Shown here piece by piece: positions 7,955 through 15,850 of a stretch of 34,035 nucleotides of DNA (positions are counted from its first letter, which is position 1; the number at the start of each line of letters is the position of its first letter). The translations under genes and the position numbers were made by a program. Below the pieces are notes generated by a model, which did no database searches, had not been told where the DNA came from, and saw only the letters and a program-made list of their open reading frames with translations. The stretch covers positions 805,430 to 839,464 of the forward strand of contig NZ_KQ950181.1 in the NCBI RefSeq assembly GCF_001517975.1, written 5' to 3'. This DNA is from Thermobifida cellulosilytica TB100 (GTDB lineage: Bacteria > Actinomycetota > Actinomycetes > Streptosporangiales > Streptosporangiaceae).

Positions 7955-7979
7955 GGGTTCCTCCCGGTGGGTGGCGGGT

Positions 7980-8702
7980 TCAGCGTCCGGTGCCCACGCC
8001 GAGGCGGGCGAGGAGGTCGCGGCGGTGGGCCAGGACGGCGGGGTCGTCGCGGTCGCGGGGGTGCTCGGCGTCGATGCGCACGTCGTGGACGAAGCGCCCG
8101 CCGCGCAGCACCGCGACCCGGTCGGCCAGTCGGACGGCCTCGTCGACGTCGTGGGTGACGAGCAGCACCGCGGGGCGGTGCCGGACGCACAGGTCGGCCA
8201 CGAGGTCCTGCATGTGCAGCCGGGTCAGCGCGTCCAGGGCGGCGAAGGGCTCGTCCAGGAGCAGCAGTTCGGGGTCGCGCACGAGCGCCCGGGCCAGGGC
8301 GACGCGCTGGGCCTCGCCGCCGGAGAGGGTGGCGGGCCAGGCCCGGGCCTTGTCGGCCAGGCCGACCTCCGCCAGGGCGCGCAGGCCGGCCTGCCGGGTG
8401 GCGGCGCCGCGGGGCTGTCCGATGGTGACGTTGGCGAGCACCCGGCGGGCCGGTACCAGGCGCGGCTCCTGGTAGACGGTGGTGCGCCGGGGCGGCACCC
8501 AGACCTCGCCGGCGTCGGGCGTCTCCAGGCCGGCGAGCACGCGCAGCAGGGTGGTCTTGCCGGTGCCGCTGGGGCCCAGCAGGGCGAAGAACTCGCCGCG
8601 GCGGATGTCGAGGTCGACTCCGTCCAGGACGGTCTGGGCGCCGTAGGACTTGCGCAGTCCGCGGACCTGGACGGCCAGGTCGGCAACGGGCGGGCTGGCC
8701 AT
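7980..8702 (-). CDS. SsuB-like ABC transporter ATP-binding protein
   Basis: Complete 240-aa nucleotide-binding subunit of the second importer. Walker A GPSGTGKT spans residues 43-50, signature [15 protein letters not shown] about 126-140, Walker B LLLLDE 146-151, then [10 protein letters not shown] and the switch His in [17 protein letters not shown]. The Q-loop region (VYQEPRLVP) is compact, as in SsuB proteins. The start ATG at 8702 has AAAGGA just upstream. It lies 22 bp after the permease gene and 25 bp before the desulfinase-like gene, so it is clearly co-transcribed. It pairs with the permease 8725-9606 and lipoprotein 9636-10637. Confidence 0.93.
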   Translation of the reverse strand: MASPPVADLAVQVRGLRKSYGAQTVLDGVDLDIRRGEFFALLGPSGTGKTTLLRVLAGLETPDAGEVWVPPRRTTVYQEPRLVPARRVLANVTIGQPRGAATRQAGLRALAEVGLADKARAWPATLSGGEAQRVALARALVRDPELLLLDEPFAALDALTRLHMQDLVADLCVRHRPAVLLVTHDVDEAVRLADRVAVLRGGRFVHDVRIDAEHPRDRDDPAVLAHRRDLLARLGVGTGR

Positions 8703-8724
8703 GGCTTCCTTTCGGGCGGGCGGG

Positions 8725-9606
8725 TCAGCGGGCGGCGACGTGGCCGCGCCAGGGCATGAGGACGCGTTCCAGGACCCGGATCACCAGGTCGATGAGCAGG
8801 CCGAGCACCGCGTACAGGGCGATGCACAGCACCATGTAGTCGGTGCGGTAGTACTGCTGGGCCAGGGTGACCAGGTAGCCGATCCCGGCGGTGGTGCCGA
8901 TCTGCTCGGCGGCGATGAGCCCGGTGAGGCTGACCGTCATGCAGATGCGCAGCGCCATGAGGATGCTGGGCAGCGCGCCGGGGATGATGACGCCGACGGC
9001 CAGCCGCGGGCCGCGCAGGCCGAAGCCCCGCGCCGCCTCCACGACCCGGCGGTCCACGCTGCGCACGCCGAGGTAGGTGTAGGCGTACATGGGGGCGACG
9101 GCCGCGACCGCGATGAGCACGACCTTGAAGGCCTCGTCGACGCCGAACCAGGAGATGAACAGCGGCACCAGGGCCAGGAACGGCACGGCGCGGACGATCT
9201 GCATGGACGGGTCGACGAGTTCCTCGGCGAGCGCGGACAGTCCGGCCGCCACCCCCAGGACGAGTCCGGCGCCCACTCCGAGGGCGACGCCGAGCGCGGC
9301 CCGGCGGAAGGAGGCCGCCAGGAACTCGGCGAGCTGGCCGGTGGCCACCAGTTCGCGCAGCGCGTCGACCACGTCGGGCGGGCTGGACAGCACCCGGGGG
9401 TCGACGAGGCCGGCGTCCGCGCCCCACCACCACAGGGCCACCAGCAGCACGGGGACGCTGGCGCGCAGGATCGGCGACACCGCGGGGTGGCGCCGGCGGC
9501 CCCGCAGGGGGGCGGGGCGCTCCAGGGCGGACGCCGCCGGGGCGCGGTCGGCGGCGTCCGCGGAGCCGGGCGGGTCGTGGAGCAGCGGTCGGGACGGAAC
9601 GGTCAT
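8725..9606 (-). CDS. SsuC-like ABC transporter permease
   Basis: Integral membrane subunit, 293 aa, BPD_transp_1 family. A Pro/Arg-rich cytoplasmic tail of about 45 residues comes before the first segment (ASVPVLLVALWWWGAD). Other segments include AALGVALGVGAGLVLGVAAGL, VVLIAVAAVAPMYAY and VLCIALYAVLGLLIDLVIRV. The ATPase-docking loop reads VEAARGFGLRGPRLAVGVIIPGALPSI. The start ATG at 9606 has GGGAG upstream. Spacing to both neighbours is under 30 bp. The C-terminal end LERVLMPWRGH resembles that of the paralogue at 1663-2532 (DRVLAPWRGR), supporting common descent of the two importers. Confidence 0.93.
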   Translation of the reverse strand: MTVPSRPLLHDPPGSADAADRAPAASALERPAPLRGRRRHPAVSPILRASVPVLLVALWWWGADAGLVDPRVLSSPPDVVDALRELVATGQLAEFLAASFRRAALGVALGVGAGLVLGVAAGLSALAEELVDPSMQIVRAVPFLALVPLFISWFGVDEAFKVVLIAVAAVAPMYAYTYLGVRSVDRRVVEAARGFGLRGPRLAVGVIIPGALPSILMALRICMTVSLTGLIAAEQIGTTAGIGYLVTLAQQYYRTDYMVLCIALYAVLGLLIDLVIRVLERVLMPWRGHVAAR

Positions 9607-9635
9607 GGGATGCTCCCGGCGGGTGGGCGTCTGGG

Positions 9636-10637
9636 TCAGTCCAGGGCGGCGGGCAGGTCGAAGACGATGTCGGAGGCGTTGACCGGCCCGTCGAGCAGTC
9701 CGTGGTCGACGAAGGTCGCAGCGACGCTCTCGATGCGGGCCAGGTCCTCCTCGGTGGGGTAGCGGTAGGAGGTCGCGGCCCTGGTCAGCTCGACGCTCTC
9801 GGCGAGGCGGTCGCCGTCCAGGGCGGTGGGGCCCTGGTCGAGGAACACGTTCTGGAACTTCTCGGGCCGGCTGCGGCCCTCCTCGATGAGCTCGTTGAGG
9901 ACCTCGAAGAACACCTCGGCGGCCTCGGGGTGCTCCTCCAGCAGGTCCTTGCGGGCGACGAAGACGTTGAGGTCCGCGTCGTCGATGTCCCGGCTGGTGA
10001 CGACGGTCCTGGCGCCGTTGGCGACGGCCTCGGGGTAGGCGTCCACGATCGCCCACCAGGCGTCCACCTTGCCGGAGGCGAAGGCCGCCGCCCCCTCCTG
10101 CGGGTTGAGGTAGACGCGTTCGACCTCGTCGGGGTCGACGCCCTCGGCCTCCAGGGCGCGCAGCAGCAGGTACTCGCCCTTTCCGGCCTGGTTGACGGCG
10201 ACCCTGCGCCCCTTCAGGTCGGCGACGGTCCGGATGTCGCTGTCGGGGGGCACCACGAGGCCGTCGCGCAGCGGCGCGGGGTCGCCGACGAGGTCCGCGA
10301 CGATGAAGATGCGCAGGTCGTCGGTGCTGGCCAGGGAGCCGACCGCGGGGGAGACGGCGCCCTGCTGGACGTTGAGGTCGCCGGACTTGAGGGCGTCGGA
10401 GGCGGCGGTGAAGGAGGCGTAGGAGCCGCCCCACTCGATGGTCGCGCCGACCTCGGCGAGGCGGTCCTCGAAGATGCCCTCGCGCTTGGCGTAGGCGAGG
10501 GGGCCGACGTTGCCGGGGTCGCCGATGCGGATGACCGCTCCGCCGGAGGGGGACTCCTCCTCGGGCCCGCAGGCGGTGAGGGCCAGGGCGGCGGTCAGCA
10601 GGGTCAGCGCGGCGGCGCTTCGGGTGAAGGGGTTCAT
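9636..10637 (-). CDS. Sulfonate-type substrate-binding lipoprotein
   Basis: 333 aa. Signal peptide MNPFTRSAAALTLLTAALALTAC in brief: basic start, hydrophobic core and lipobox LTAC with the lipidated Cys at residue 23. The mature sequence starts IRIGDPGNVGPLAYAKREGIFEDRL and includes GGSYASFTAASDALKSGDLNVQQGAVSPAVG, a pattern of the NMT1/SsuA family. Lobe two begins DLKGRRVAVNQAGKGEYLLLRAL and carries AAFASGKVDAWWAIVDAY. The ribosome site before ATG 10637 is weak (GGAAG at a long distance). It feeds the permease/ATPase pair just downstream. Ligand unknown; organosulfur by context. Confidence 0.92.
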   Translation of the reverse strand: MNPFTRSAAALTLLTAALALTACGPEEESPSGGAVIRIGDPGNVGPLAYAKREGIFEDRLAEVGATIEWGGSYASFTAASDALKSGDLNVQQGAVSPAVGSLASTDDLRIFIVADLVGDPAPLRDGLVVPPDSDIRTVADLKGRRVAVNQAGKGEYLLLRALEAEGVDPDEVERVYLNPQEGAAAFASGKVDAWWAIVDAYPEAVANGARTVVTSRDIDDADLNVFVARKDLLEEHPEAAEVFFEVLNELIEEGRSRPEKFQNVFLDQGPTALDGDRLAESVELTRAATSYRYPTEEDLARIESVAATFVDHGLLDGPVNASDIVFDLPAALD

Positions 10638-10670
10638 GGGAGTGTTCGCTTCCGTGACGGGGGTGTGCGG

Positions 10671-11747
10671 TCAGGGCCGGGGGGCGGGGACGCCGAGGTG
10701 GGGGAGGATCGTCTCGGCGATGTGCTGGGCCTCCTCCAGCAGCGGGTTGCCGGAGAGGATGAAGGTGTCCACGCCCAGGGCCTCGAACTCCTGGAGGCGT
10801 TCGACGACGCTGGCGTGCGAGCCGACCAGGGCGGTTCCGGGGCCGGGGCGCAGCAGTCCCATCCCGGGCCAGACGTTGGGGTAGACCTCGATGTCCTTGG
10901 CCCGGTCGGGGACGCGGCCCCGGTGGGACTGCACCTGGCGGCTCTGGCCCACGGAGTCGGACCTCCTGGCCAGGTCGATCTGGCGGGCGAAGGTCTCGGG
11001 CCGGGTGACCTTGAGCAGGTGGTCGGCGTAGGCCCACGCCTCGGCGTCGGTGTCCTTGACGATGAGGTGGACGCGCAGGCCGAAGCGCAGGGTGCGGCCG
11101 TGGCGGGCGGCCTTGGCGCGCAGCCGGTCGATCTTCTCCTTGAGCTGGGCCGGGGGCTCTCCCCAGGACAGGTAGACGTCGACGAGTTCGGCGGCCAGGT
11201 CCAGGCCGGGTTCGGAGGAGCCGCCGAACCACAGGGGGACGTGCGGCCGCTGCACCGGTTCCAGGCCGAACCCGCTGCCGGCGCCGGTGACGTCGATGTG
11301 GTCGCCGTGGAAGTCCACGGTCTCCCCGGCGGTCAGCCGCCGGAACACCGACCAGTACTCGCGGGCCAGCGCGTAGCGCTCGTCGTGGTCCAGGTGCAGG
11401 CCGTAGGTGCTCAGGGTGCGGGTGTCGCCGTTGATGACGTTGACGGCCAGGCGCCCGCCGAAGAGGTGGTCGAAGGTCAGGGCCATCTTGGCCAGCAGCA
11501 CGGGTGAGATGAGCCCGGGGTGGACCGCGACCAGGGGGCGCAGCCGGGTGGTGACGTCGGCCAGGGCGGCGCCCAGGATCCACACGTCGTGGGCGGCGGT
11601 GGCCAGCAGCGCTCCCGAGTAGCCGAGCCGGTCGATGCTGCGGGCGAGGTCTTGCAGGTACTCGCGGTCGACCTCCCTGCGTCCCTCGGGCTCCCAGGGG
11701 TAGGGGCCGTCCTGGGGAACGACGTACCAGAGGACTTCCTCGGCCAT
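10671..11747 (-). CDS. LLM-class flavin-dependent monooxygenase heading the long minus operon
   Basis: 358 aa, alkanesulfonate-monooxygenase-like. Core motifs are AVNVINGDTRTLSTYGLHLDHDERYALAREY in parts, PLWFGGSSEPGLDLAAELVDVYLSWGEPP, FGLRVHLIVKDTDAEAW and VWPGMGLLRPGPGTALVGS. The catalytic Arg/His pair (RVH) is kept. The SsuD Cys segment is different (LLATAAHDVWI), and the C-terminal Tyr motif reads NPLLEEAQHIAE, so the pocket is probably altered. The start ATG at 11747 has GGAGG four to five bases upstream; longer in-frame starts to 11864 would run over the promoter. First gene of an eight-gene unit with operator D 114 bp upstream. Confidence 0.9.
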   Translation of the reverse strand: MAEEVLWYVVPQDGPYPWEPEGRREVDREYLQDLARSIDRLGYSGALLATAAHDVWILGAALADVTTRLRPLVAVHPGLISPVLLAKMALTFDHLFGGRLAVNVINGDTRTLSTYGLHLDHDERYALAREYWSVFRRLTAGETVDFHGDHIDVTGAGSGFGLEPVQRPHVPLWFGGSSEPGLDLAAELVDVYLSWGEPPAQLKEKIDRLRAKAARHGRTLRFGLRVHLIVKDTDAEAWAYADHLLKVTRPETFARQIDLARRSDSVGQSRQVQSHRGRVPDRAKDIEVYPNVWPGMGLLRPGPGTALVGSHASVVERLQEFEALGVDTFILSGNPLLEEAQHIAETILPHLGVPAPRP

Positions 11748-11860
11748 GGGGCCTCCAAGGGGTGGTGACGGACGGGGGCGAGGCGCCGGGCAGCCGCGGG
11801 GCGGCGGCGCGCTTCGTGTCGGACGGGCAGGCACACCGTATTTCCCACATAATGGGATTG

Positions 11861-11877
11861 TCAACTTATTCAGTAGG
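11861..11877. promoter_or_regulatory. Putative sulfur-regulon operator, copy D
   Basis: TCAACT-TATTC-AGTAGG in an AT-rich gap. On the minus strand a consensus -35 TTGACA (11864-11859) overlaps its edge, with TACGGT (11840-11835) 18 bp on as a possible -10 for the eight-gene operon starting at 11747. Overlap with the -35 suggests control of polymerase access. Confidence 0.62.
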
Positions 11878-11937
11878 TTTTATAGGAAATAGGGCGACAA
11901 AGAGGCCCAGGTCACAGGGGTCCGTGGTCCGCCGGAC

Positions 11938-12693
11938 TCAGCGGGCGGGGCGCAGCAGCACCCGCTGGAAGGCCAGCGCGTACTCGCGCCCGATCTCGGC
12001 GAGCTCGGGGACGCGCTCCAGCGGCAGCCCCTCGGTGTCGGCGCGCAGCGCCAGCGCCATCTGGACCTGGCCGTACTCGTCGGCCAGCGGCACGGCGACC
12101 GTGCGCTTGCCGAGGGCCTGCTCCTCGTCGTTGAGGGCGTAGCCGCGTTCGCGCACCCGCTCCAGCTCGGCGCGCAGGCGCCGGGGGTCGGTGATGGTCC
12201 GCGGGGTCAGCGCGGGCAGCTCGCCCAGGTCGGCGACGTCGAAGTCGGGGTTCCAGGCGACCAGGACCTTGCCCATCGCCGAGGCGTGCAGGGGGATGCT
12301 CACCCCGAGTCCGGACTCGGGGTCGGCGGGGCCGCCCACGACGACGACGGCGCGCCGCCCGCTGTGGACGGCCAGGCCGGGAGAGGTCCGCGTGACCTCG
12401 GCCAGGCTGGCGAGCAGCGGCTCGGCCCGGTGGAGCCCGCGCTGCCGGTAGAGCACCTGCCCCAGTTCGGCGACGGAGGCCCCCAGCCGGTAGCGGGCGG
12501 TGCCGGGGGCCTGTTCCAGGAACCCCTCCGCGGCCAGGGTGCGCACCAGTCGGTGTGCGGTGCTGGTCCGCAGGTCCAGGATGCGGGCGATGTCGGTCGC
12601 CCCGAGCTCGGGCCCGTGGTCGCGGAAGCAGTGCAGCACCCGCAGCGCCCGCACCACCGCCTGGGCTCCCGCCGGACGGGACTCCTCCGCCAT
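11938..12693 (-). CDS. IclR-family transcriptional regulator
   Basis: 251 aa. The N-terminal winged helix (about residues 12-70) contains ATDIARILDLRTSTAHRLVRTLAAEGFLEQ in parts. The C-terminal IclR effector domain (about 85-245) includes SGRRAVVVVGG, PLHASAMGKVLVAW and RERGYALNDEEQALGKRTVAVPL, the usual hallmarks. The start ATG at 12693 has GGAGGAG seven bases upstream. It is divergent from the winged-helix gene at 12884 and lies just upstream of the long minus operon, between two copies of the 17-bp palindrome. IclR proteins usually bind a small-molecule effector and control adjacent catabolic genes; it is a candidate local regulator, but nothing in the sequence shows which site it binds. 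Confidence 0.9.
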   Translation of the reverse strand: MAEESRPAGAQAVVRALRVLHCFRDHGPELGATDIARILDLRTSTAHRLVRTLAAEGFLEQAPGTARYRLGASVAELGQVLYRQRGLHRAEPLLASLAEVTRTSPGLAVHSGRRAVVVVGGPADPESGLGVSIPLHASAMGKVLVAWNPDFDVADLGELPALTPRTITDPRRLRAELERVRERGYALNDEEQALGKRTVAVPLADEYGQVQMALALRADTEGLPLERVPELAEIGREYALAFQRVLLRPAR

Positions 12694-12835
12694 CGCGTGC
12701 TCCTCCGTGTCGGCCCGCGGCGCGACCGGCCGCGCCGCCGCGCCGATCCCAGCGCAGCCTACCCAACTCCGGCCCGCCGCCGGAGCGGGCGGAGAGGGCC
12801 TGCGCGGCCGGTCCGGCGGACCCCCGGCATAAAAA

Positions 12836-12852
12836 CCGACTAAACAGGTAGA
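12836..12852. promoter_or_regulatory. Putative sulfur-regulon operator, copy B
   Basis: CCGACT-AAACA-GGTAGA in the divergent gap between the IclR-like gene and the winged-helix regulator gene, 32 bp before the ATG at 12884. A TAGACT hexamer at its right edge may be a -10 for the plus operon. This copy has the most changes from the palindrome. Confidence 0.55.
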
Positions 12853-12883
12853 CTTAATTGGGTTATTGGCCCATGATGGTGTC

Positions 12884-13345
12884 ATGACCACCAGCGACAC
12901 CCACCGCCCGGTGCTCCGCGCCGACGCCGTGCCGTCCCGGCACGACGAGGAGCGGCTGCTCGGCGTGATCCCCCTGGAGGATCTGCGCAGAGTCATGGTC
13001 GTCGTCGGCCACGTCGTGGAGGCGTCGACCGTCGGCGGGGTCCCCGCCGACGGCGGCTCCGCGGACGACTCCCTCGTCATCGACCGGGCCTCGTGGCAGG
13101 TGTGGGTGCGCGGCGTCCCCGTGTCCCTCTCCTACCAGGAGTTCCGCCTCCTGGCGCACCTGGTCGCGGCGCCGGGGCGGGTGTTCACCCGCCAGGAGCT
13201 GCTGGACCAGGTCTGGTCGCCCGGATCGCCCACCACGGCCCGGTCGGTGGACGTCCACGTCCACCGGATCCGCCGCAAGCTCGGCGACCTGGGCGACCGG
13301 CTGGTCACCGTACGGCGGGTCGGCTACGTCTACCGGCCCCGGTGA
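12884..13345 (+). CDS. OmpR/PhoB-type winged-helix DNA-binding protein without receiver domain
   Basis: 153 aa from ATG 12884; a TTG at 12866 would add six residues. The C-terminal half (about 64-151) is a Trans_reg_C winged helix: DRASWQVWVRGVPVSLSYQEFRLLAHL, RVFTRQELLDQVW, SVDVHVHRIRRKLGD and the terminal hairpin VTVRRVGYVYRPR. The N-terminal 60 residues have no receiver-domain aspartates and are not recognised; they hold a short aliphatic stretch VMVVVGHVVEA. It is the first gene of the plus sulfonate operon and has a palindrome copy directly upstream, so an autoregulating local switch is plausible. Phosphorylation-independent action follows from the missing receiver. Confidence 0.85.
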   Translation: MTTSDTHRPVLRADAVPSRHDEERLLGVIPLEDLRRVMVVVGHVVEASTVGGVPADGGSADDSLVIDRASWQVWVRGVPVSLSYQEFRLLAHLVAAPGRVFTRQELLDQVWSPGSPTTARSVDVHVHRIRRKLGDLGDRLVTVRRVGYVYRPR

Positions 13346-13406
13346 CCCCCGCCCCGGGGGCTCCCCCGCCTGCGCGGACCGCTCCGATCCCGGAAGGAAA
13401 CACTTC

Positions 13407-14570
13407 ATGTCCCTGACGTTCCACTGGTTCCTGCCCACCCAGGGCGACAGCCGTGGCATCGTCGACCCCGTCACGGAGACCGCCTCGGCGTGGCGCTCCC
13501 GGGAGCCGTCCTTCGGCTACCTCCTCCAGGTGGCCCGGGCCGCCGAGCAACTGGGCTTCGAGGGGGTGCTGACCCCGACCGGCGCCTGGTGCGAGGACGC
13601 CTGGGTGACCACCGCGTCGCTGCTGGGCACGGTCCAGCGGCTGAAGTTCCTGGTGGCCTTCCGCCCCGGGCTGGTCTCGCCCACCCTGGCCGCGCAGATG
13701 GCCGCGACCTACCAGCGGCTCAGCGGGGGCCGCCTGCTGCTCAACGTGGTCACCGGCGGGGAGAGCGCGGAGCAGCGCGCCTACGGCGACTTCCTCGACA
13801 AGGAGGAACGCTACGCCCGCACCGACGAGTTCCTGCGGATCGTGACCCGGCTGTGGGAGGGCCGGACCGTCGACTTCAGCGGAGAGCACCTGGTGGTCGA
13901 GGGGGCGGCGCTGCACCGTCCCCCCGACCCCCGGCCCCGCCTCTACTTCGGCGGCTCCTCCCCCGCCGCGCTCCGGGTGGCGGCGCGCCGCGTCGACACC
14001 TACCTGACCTGGGGCGAGCCGCCCGCGGCGGTCGCCGACAAGCTCGACCGGGTGCGGCAGTTGGCCGCCGAGGCCGGGCGGAGCCTGGAGTACGGGATCC
14101 GCCTGCACGTCATCACCCGCGACACCTCCGCCGAGGCCTGGCGCGAGGCCGAGCGGCTGCTGGAGCGCCTGCCCGCCGACACCGTGGCGCAGATCCAGGC
14201 GGGGCTGGCGCGCAGCGAGTCCGAGGGGCAGCGCCGCATGCTCGCCCTGCACGGCGGCCGCCGCGACAACCTGGAGGTCCACCCCAACCTGTGGGCCGGC
14301 GTCGGGCTGGCCCGCGGCGGAGCGGGAACCGCCCTCGTGGGCAGCCACACCGAGGTGGCCGACCGCATCGAGGAGTACCACCGGTTGGGCATCACCGAGT
14401 TCGTCCTCTCCGGCTACCCCCACCTGGAGGAGGCCTACTGGTTCGGCGAGGGGGTCCTGCCGCTGCTGCGCAGGCGCGGCCTGTGGCAGCATCCCGGAGC
14501 CGGGCCCGAGGCCGCGTCCGCGCACGTGCCCTTCCTGGGCGCCCCGCGGGTCCCGGCCGCCACGACCTGA
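13407..14570 (+). CDS. ssuD: Alkanesulfonate monooxygenase SsuD
   Basis: 387 aa, the closest match to characterised SsuD in the window. Using FMNH2 and O2 it would convert alkanesulfonates to aldehyde plus sulfite. SsuD landmarks are nearly all present: FHWFLPTQGDS, VLTPTGAWCEDAWV with Cys62 at the active-site Cys position, RLKFLVAFRPG, LLLNVVTGGESAEQRAYGDF, LYFGGSSPAAL, TYLTWGEPPAAVADKLDRV, YGIRLHVITRDT (Arg/His), NLWAGVGLARGGAGTALVGS and YPHLEEAYWFGE (Tyr). The start ATG is preceded by GGAAGGA. It is followed 17 bp later by its likely FMN reductase partner. The tail after about residue 355 is variable and Pro/Ala-rich. Confidence 0.95.
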   Translation: MSLTFHWFLPTQGDSRGIVDPVTETASAWRSREPSFGYLLQVARAAEQLGFEGVLTPTGAWCEDAWVTTASLLGTVQRLKFLVAFRPGLVSPTLAAQMAATYQRLSGGRLLLNVVTGGESAEQRAYGDFLDKEERYARTDEFLRIVTRLWEGRTVDFSGEHLVVEGAALHRPPDPRPRLYFGGSSPAALRVAARRVDTYLTWGEPPAAVADKLDRVRQLAAEAGRSLEYGIRLHVITRDTSAEAWREAERLLERLPADTVAQIQAGLARSESEGQRRMLALHGGRRDNLEVHPNLWAGVGLARGGAGTALVGSHTEVADRIEEYHRLGITEFVLSGYPHLEEAYWFGEGVLPLLRRRGLWQHPGAGPEAASAHVPFLGAPRVPAATT

Positions 14571-14587
14571 GAACAGGAGAAACCACC

Positions 14588-15130
14588 GTGTCCGTCACCG
14601 TCCTCGTCGGGAACCCCCGCCCGGGGTCCCGCACCGCCACCGCGGCGCTGGCCGCGGCCCGCCACGTGGCCTCGGCCCTGGGCCTGCCGGGCGACCCCGA
14701 CCTCGTCGACCTGGCCGCCCTGGCCCCGTCCCTGCTCCTGCCCGGTCCTCCCCCGGAGGTCGCCGAGGCGCTGGAGCGGGTGACCGGGGCCGAGCTGCTC
14801 GTCGTGGCGAGCCCGACCTACAAGGCCACCTACACCGGCCTGCTCAAGGTCTTCCTGGACCTGCTGCCCGGCGGCGCCCTCTCCGGCGTCACCGCCCTGC
14901 CCCTGCTGGTCATGGGATCCCCCGCCCATACACTCGCCGTGGAGGTCCACCTGCGCCCGCTGCTCGTCGAGCTCGGCGCGCACGTGCCCTCCCCCGGCCT
15001 GGCCGTCCTCCAGGACACCGTTCCGCGCGACGGGGCCTCCGGCCCCGACCTGGACGCCGTGCTGGCTCCCTGGGCCGAGCGGGTCGCGCCCCAGATCCGC
15101 TCGCCCCGCCGCAGCCGGGCGGCCGTGTGA
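14588..15130 (+). CDS. SsuE/MsuE-type NAD(P)H-dependent FMN reductase
   Basis: 180 aa flavodoxin-like reductase that would supply FMNH2 to the adjacent monooxygenases. The N-terminal phosphate-binding turn reads VLVGNPRPGSRT (residues 5-16), the central motif VVASPTYKATYTGLLKVFLDLLP binds the flavin ring, and LPLLVMGSPAHTLAVEVHLRPLL corresponds to the tetramer/pi-helix region of SsuE. In the aligned segment the SsuE Tyr appears as Val-His, closer to MsuE-like variants, though I cannot align it rigorously. The start is GTG at 14588 with AGGAG eight bases upstream. The stop overlaps a possible GTG of the next gene. Dedicated flavin-transfer partner by position. Confidence 0.93.
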   Translation: MSVTVLVGNPRPGSRTATAALAAARHVASALGLPGDPDLVDLAALAPSLLLPGPPPEVAEALERVTGAELLVVASPTYKATYTGLLKVFLDLLPGGALSGVTALPLLVMGSPAHTLAVEVHLRPLLVELGAHVPSPGLAVLQDTVPRDGASGPDLDAVLAPWAERVAPQIRSPRRSRAAV

Positions 15131-15171
15131 CCGCCCCGGCTCCCACCAGACCGCACACCGAGGAGGTCCCG

Positions 15172-15699
15172 ATGGGCAACCCCGACACCGCCCTGCGCCC
15201 CGCGCAGCCCCGCGACGAGGTCAGCGCCGAGCAGTTCCGCCAGCTCCTGCGCCAGCACCCCGCCGGGGTCGTCATCGTCACGGCCGACGTCGCGGGCCGG
15301 CCGGTGGGGCTGACCGCCACGTCCTTCACCAGCGTCAGCCTCAACCCGCCGCTGGTCTCCTTCTACATCGCCACCACCTCGTCGACGTGGACGCACCTGA
15401 GCCGGGCGGACTCCTTCAGCGTGCACCTGCTGGGCGAGGACCAGGCCGACCTGGCGGCGCGCTTCGCGGCCAAGGGCGTGGACCGCTTCGCGCCGCCGAC
15501 CCGCTGGTCCTACGGCCTGGACGGGACGCCCGCCCTGGAGGGGGTGGCCGCGCGGCTGGTGTGCCGCAGGTACGACACCCAGCTCATCGGCGACCACTGG
15601 CTGGTGGTGGGCCGCGTGGTGCACAGCGCGGTCCACGACGCCTCCCGGCCCCCGCTCCTCTACCACCGCGGCTCCTTCGGCGGGTTCGCGGCGCTGTGA
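15172..15699 (+). CDS. HpaC/DszD-like flavin reductase
   Basis: 175 aa of the flavin-reductase-like (split-barrel) family, which reduces free FMN or FAD with NAD(P)H for two-component monooxygenases. Family signatures are FRQLLRQHPAGVVIVTADVAGRPVGLTATSFTSVSLNPPLVSFYI in parts, STWTHLSRADSFSVHLLGEDQ, RLVCRRYDTQLIGDHWLVVGRV and the terminal LLYHRGSFGGF. The ATG at 15172 is chosen because GAGGAGGT sits five bases upstream; a GTG at 15127 in the same frame would add 15 residues and overlap the preceding stop. Being a second, unrelated reductase in one operon, it may serve the SfnG/DszC-like enzymes downstream, as DszD serves DszA and DszC. Confidence 0.93.
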   Translation: MGNPDTALRPAQPRDEVSAEQFRQLLRQHPAGVVIVTADVAGRPVGLTATSFTSVSLNPPLVSFYIATTSSTWTHLSRADSFSVHLLGEDQADLAARFAAKGVDRFAPPTRWSYGLDGTPALEGVAARLVCRRYDTQLIGDHWLVVGRVVHSAVHDASRPPLLYHRGSFGGFAAL

Positions 15700-15767
15700 C
15701 GCCGCGCTGAGCCCTCTTCGGCCACGACCGGCCACGTCCTTGCCCGGGCCCGGCCTTCTCCCAAAAA

Positions 15768-15784
15768 CCTACTTTTTCAGTAGG
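15768..15784. promoter_or_regulatory. Putative sulfur-regulon operator, copy C (perfect palindrome)
   Basis: CCTACT-TTTTC-AGTAGG, a perfect 6-5-6 inverted repeat, 66 bp before the sfnG-like start. A TATATC -10 candidate lies at 15794-15799, placing the expected -35 inside the palindrome. Best copy of the four. Confidence 0.68.
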
Positions 15785-15850
15785 GAAAGTTGGTATATCT
15801 GGTGGTGCGGCCCCGCGGCCGCCCCGACCCCCGAAAGGAACAGCACCACC

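Noticed and set aside
9607-11850. Long upstream extension of the permease frame on the minus strand
   Set aside because: The in-frame extension overlaps a clear lipoprotein gene and a monooxygenase gene and is Arg/Pro-rich; the permease starts at ATG 9606 with its own ribosome site.
12694-12835. Riboswitch or SAM-type leader before the sulfonate operons
   Set aside because: No recognisable conserved riboswitch core, and the leaders between promoter and start codon are too short.
12873-12887. Mini frame ATG-ATG-GTG-TCA-TGA overlapping the start of the winged-helix gene
   Set aside because: Four codons with no ribosome site; could arise by chance.
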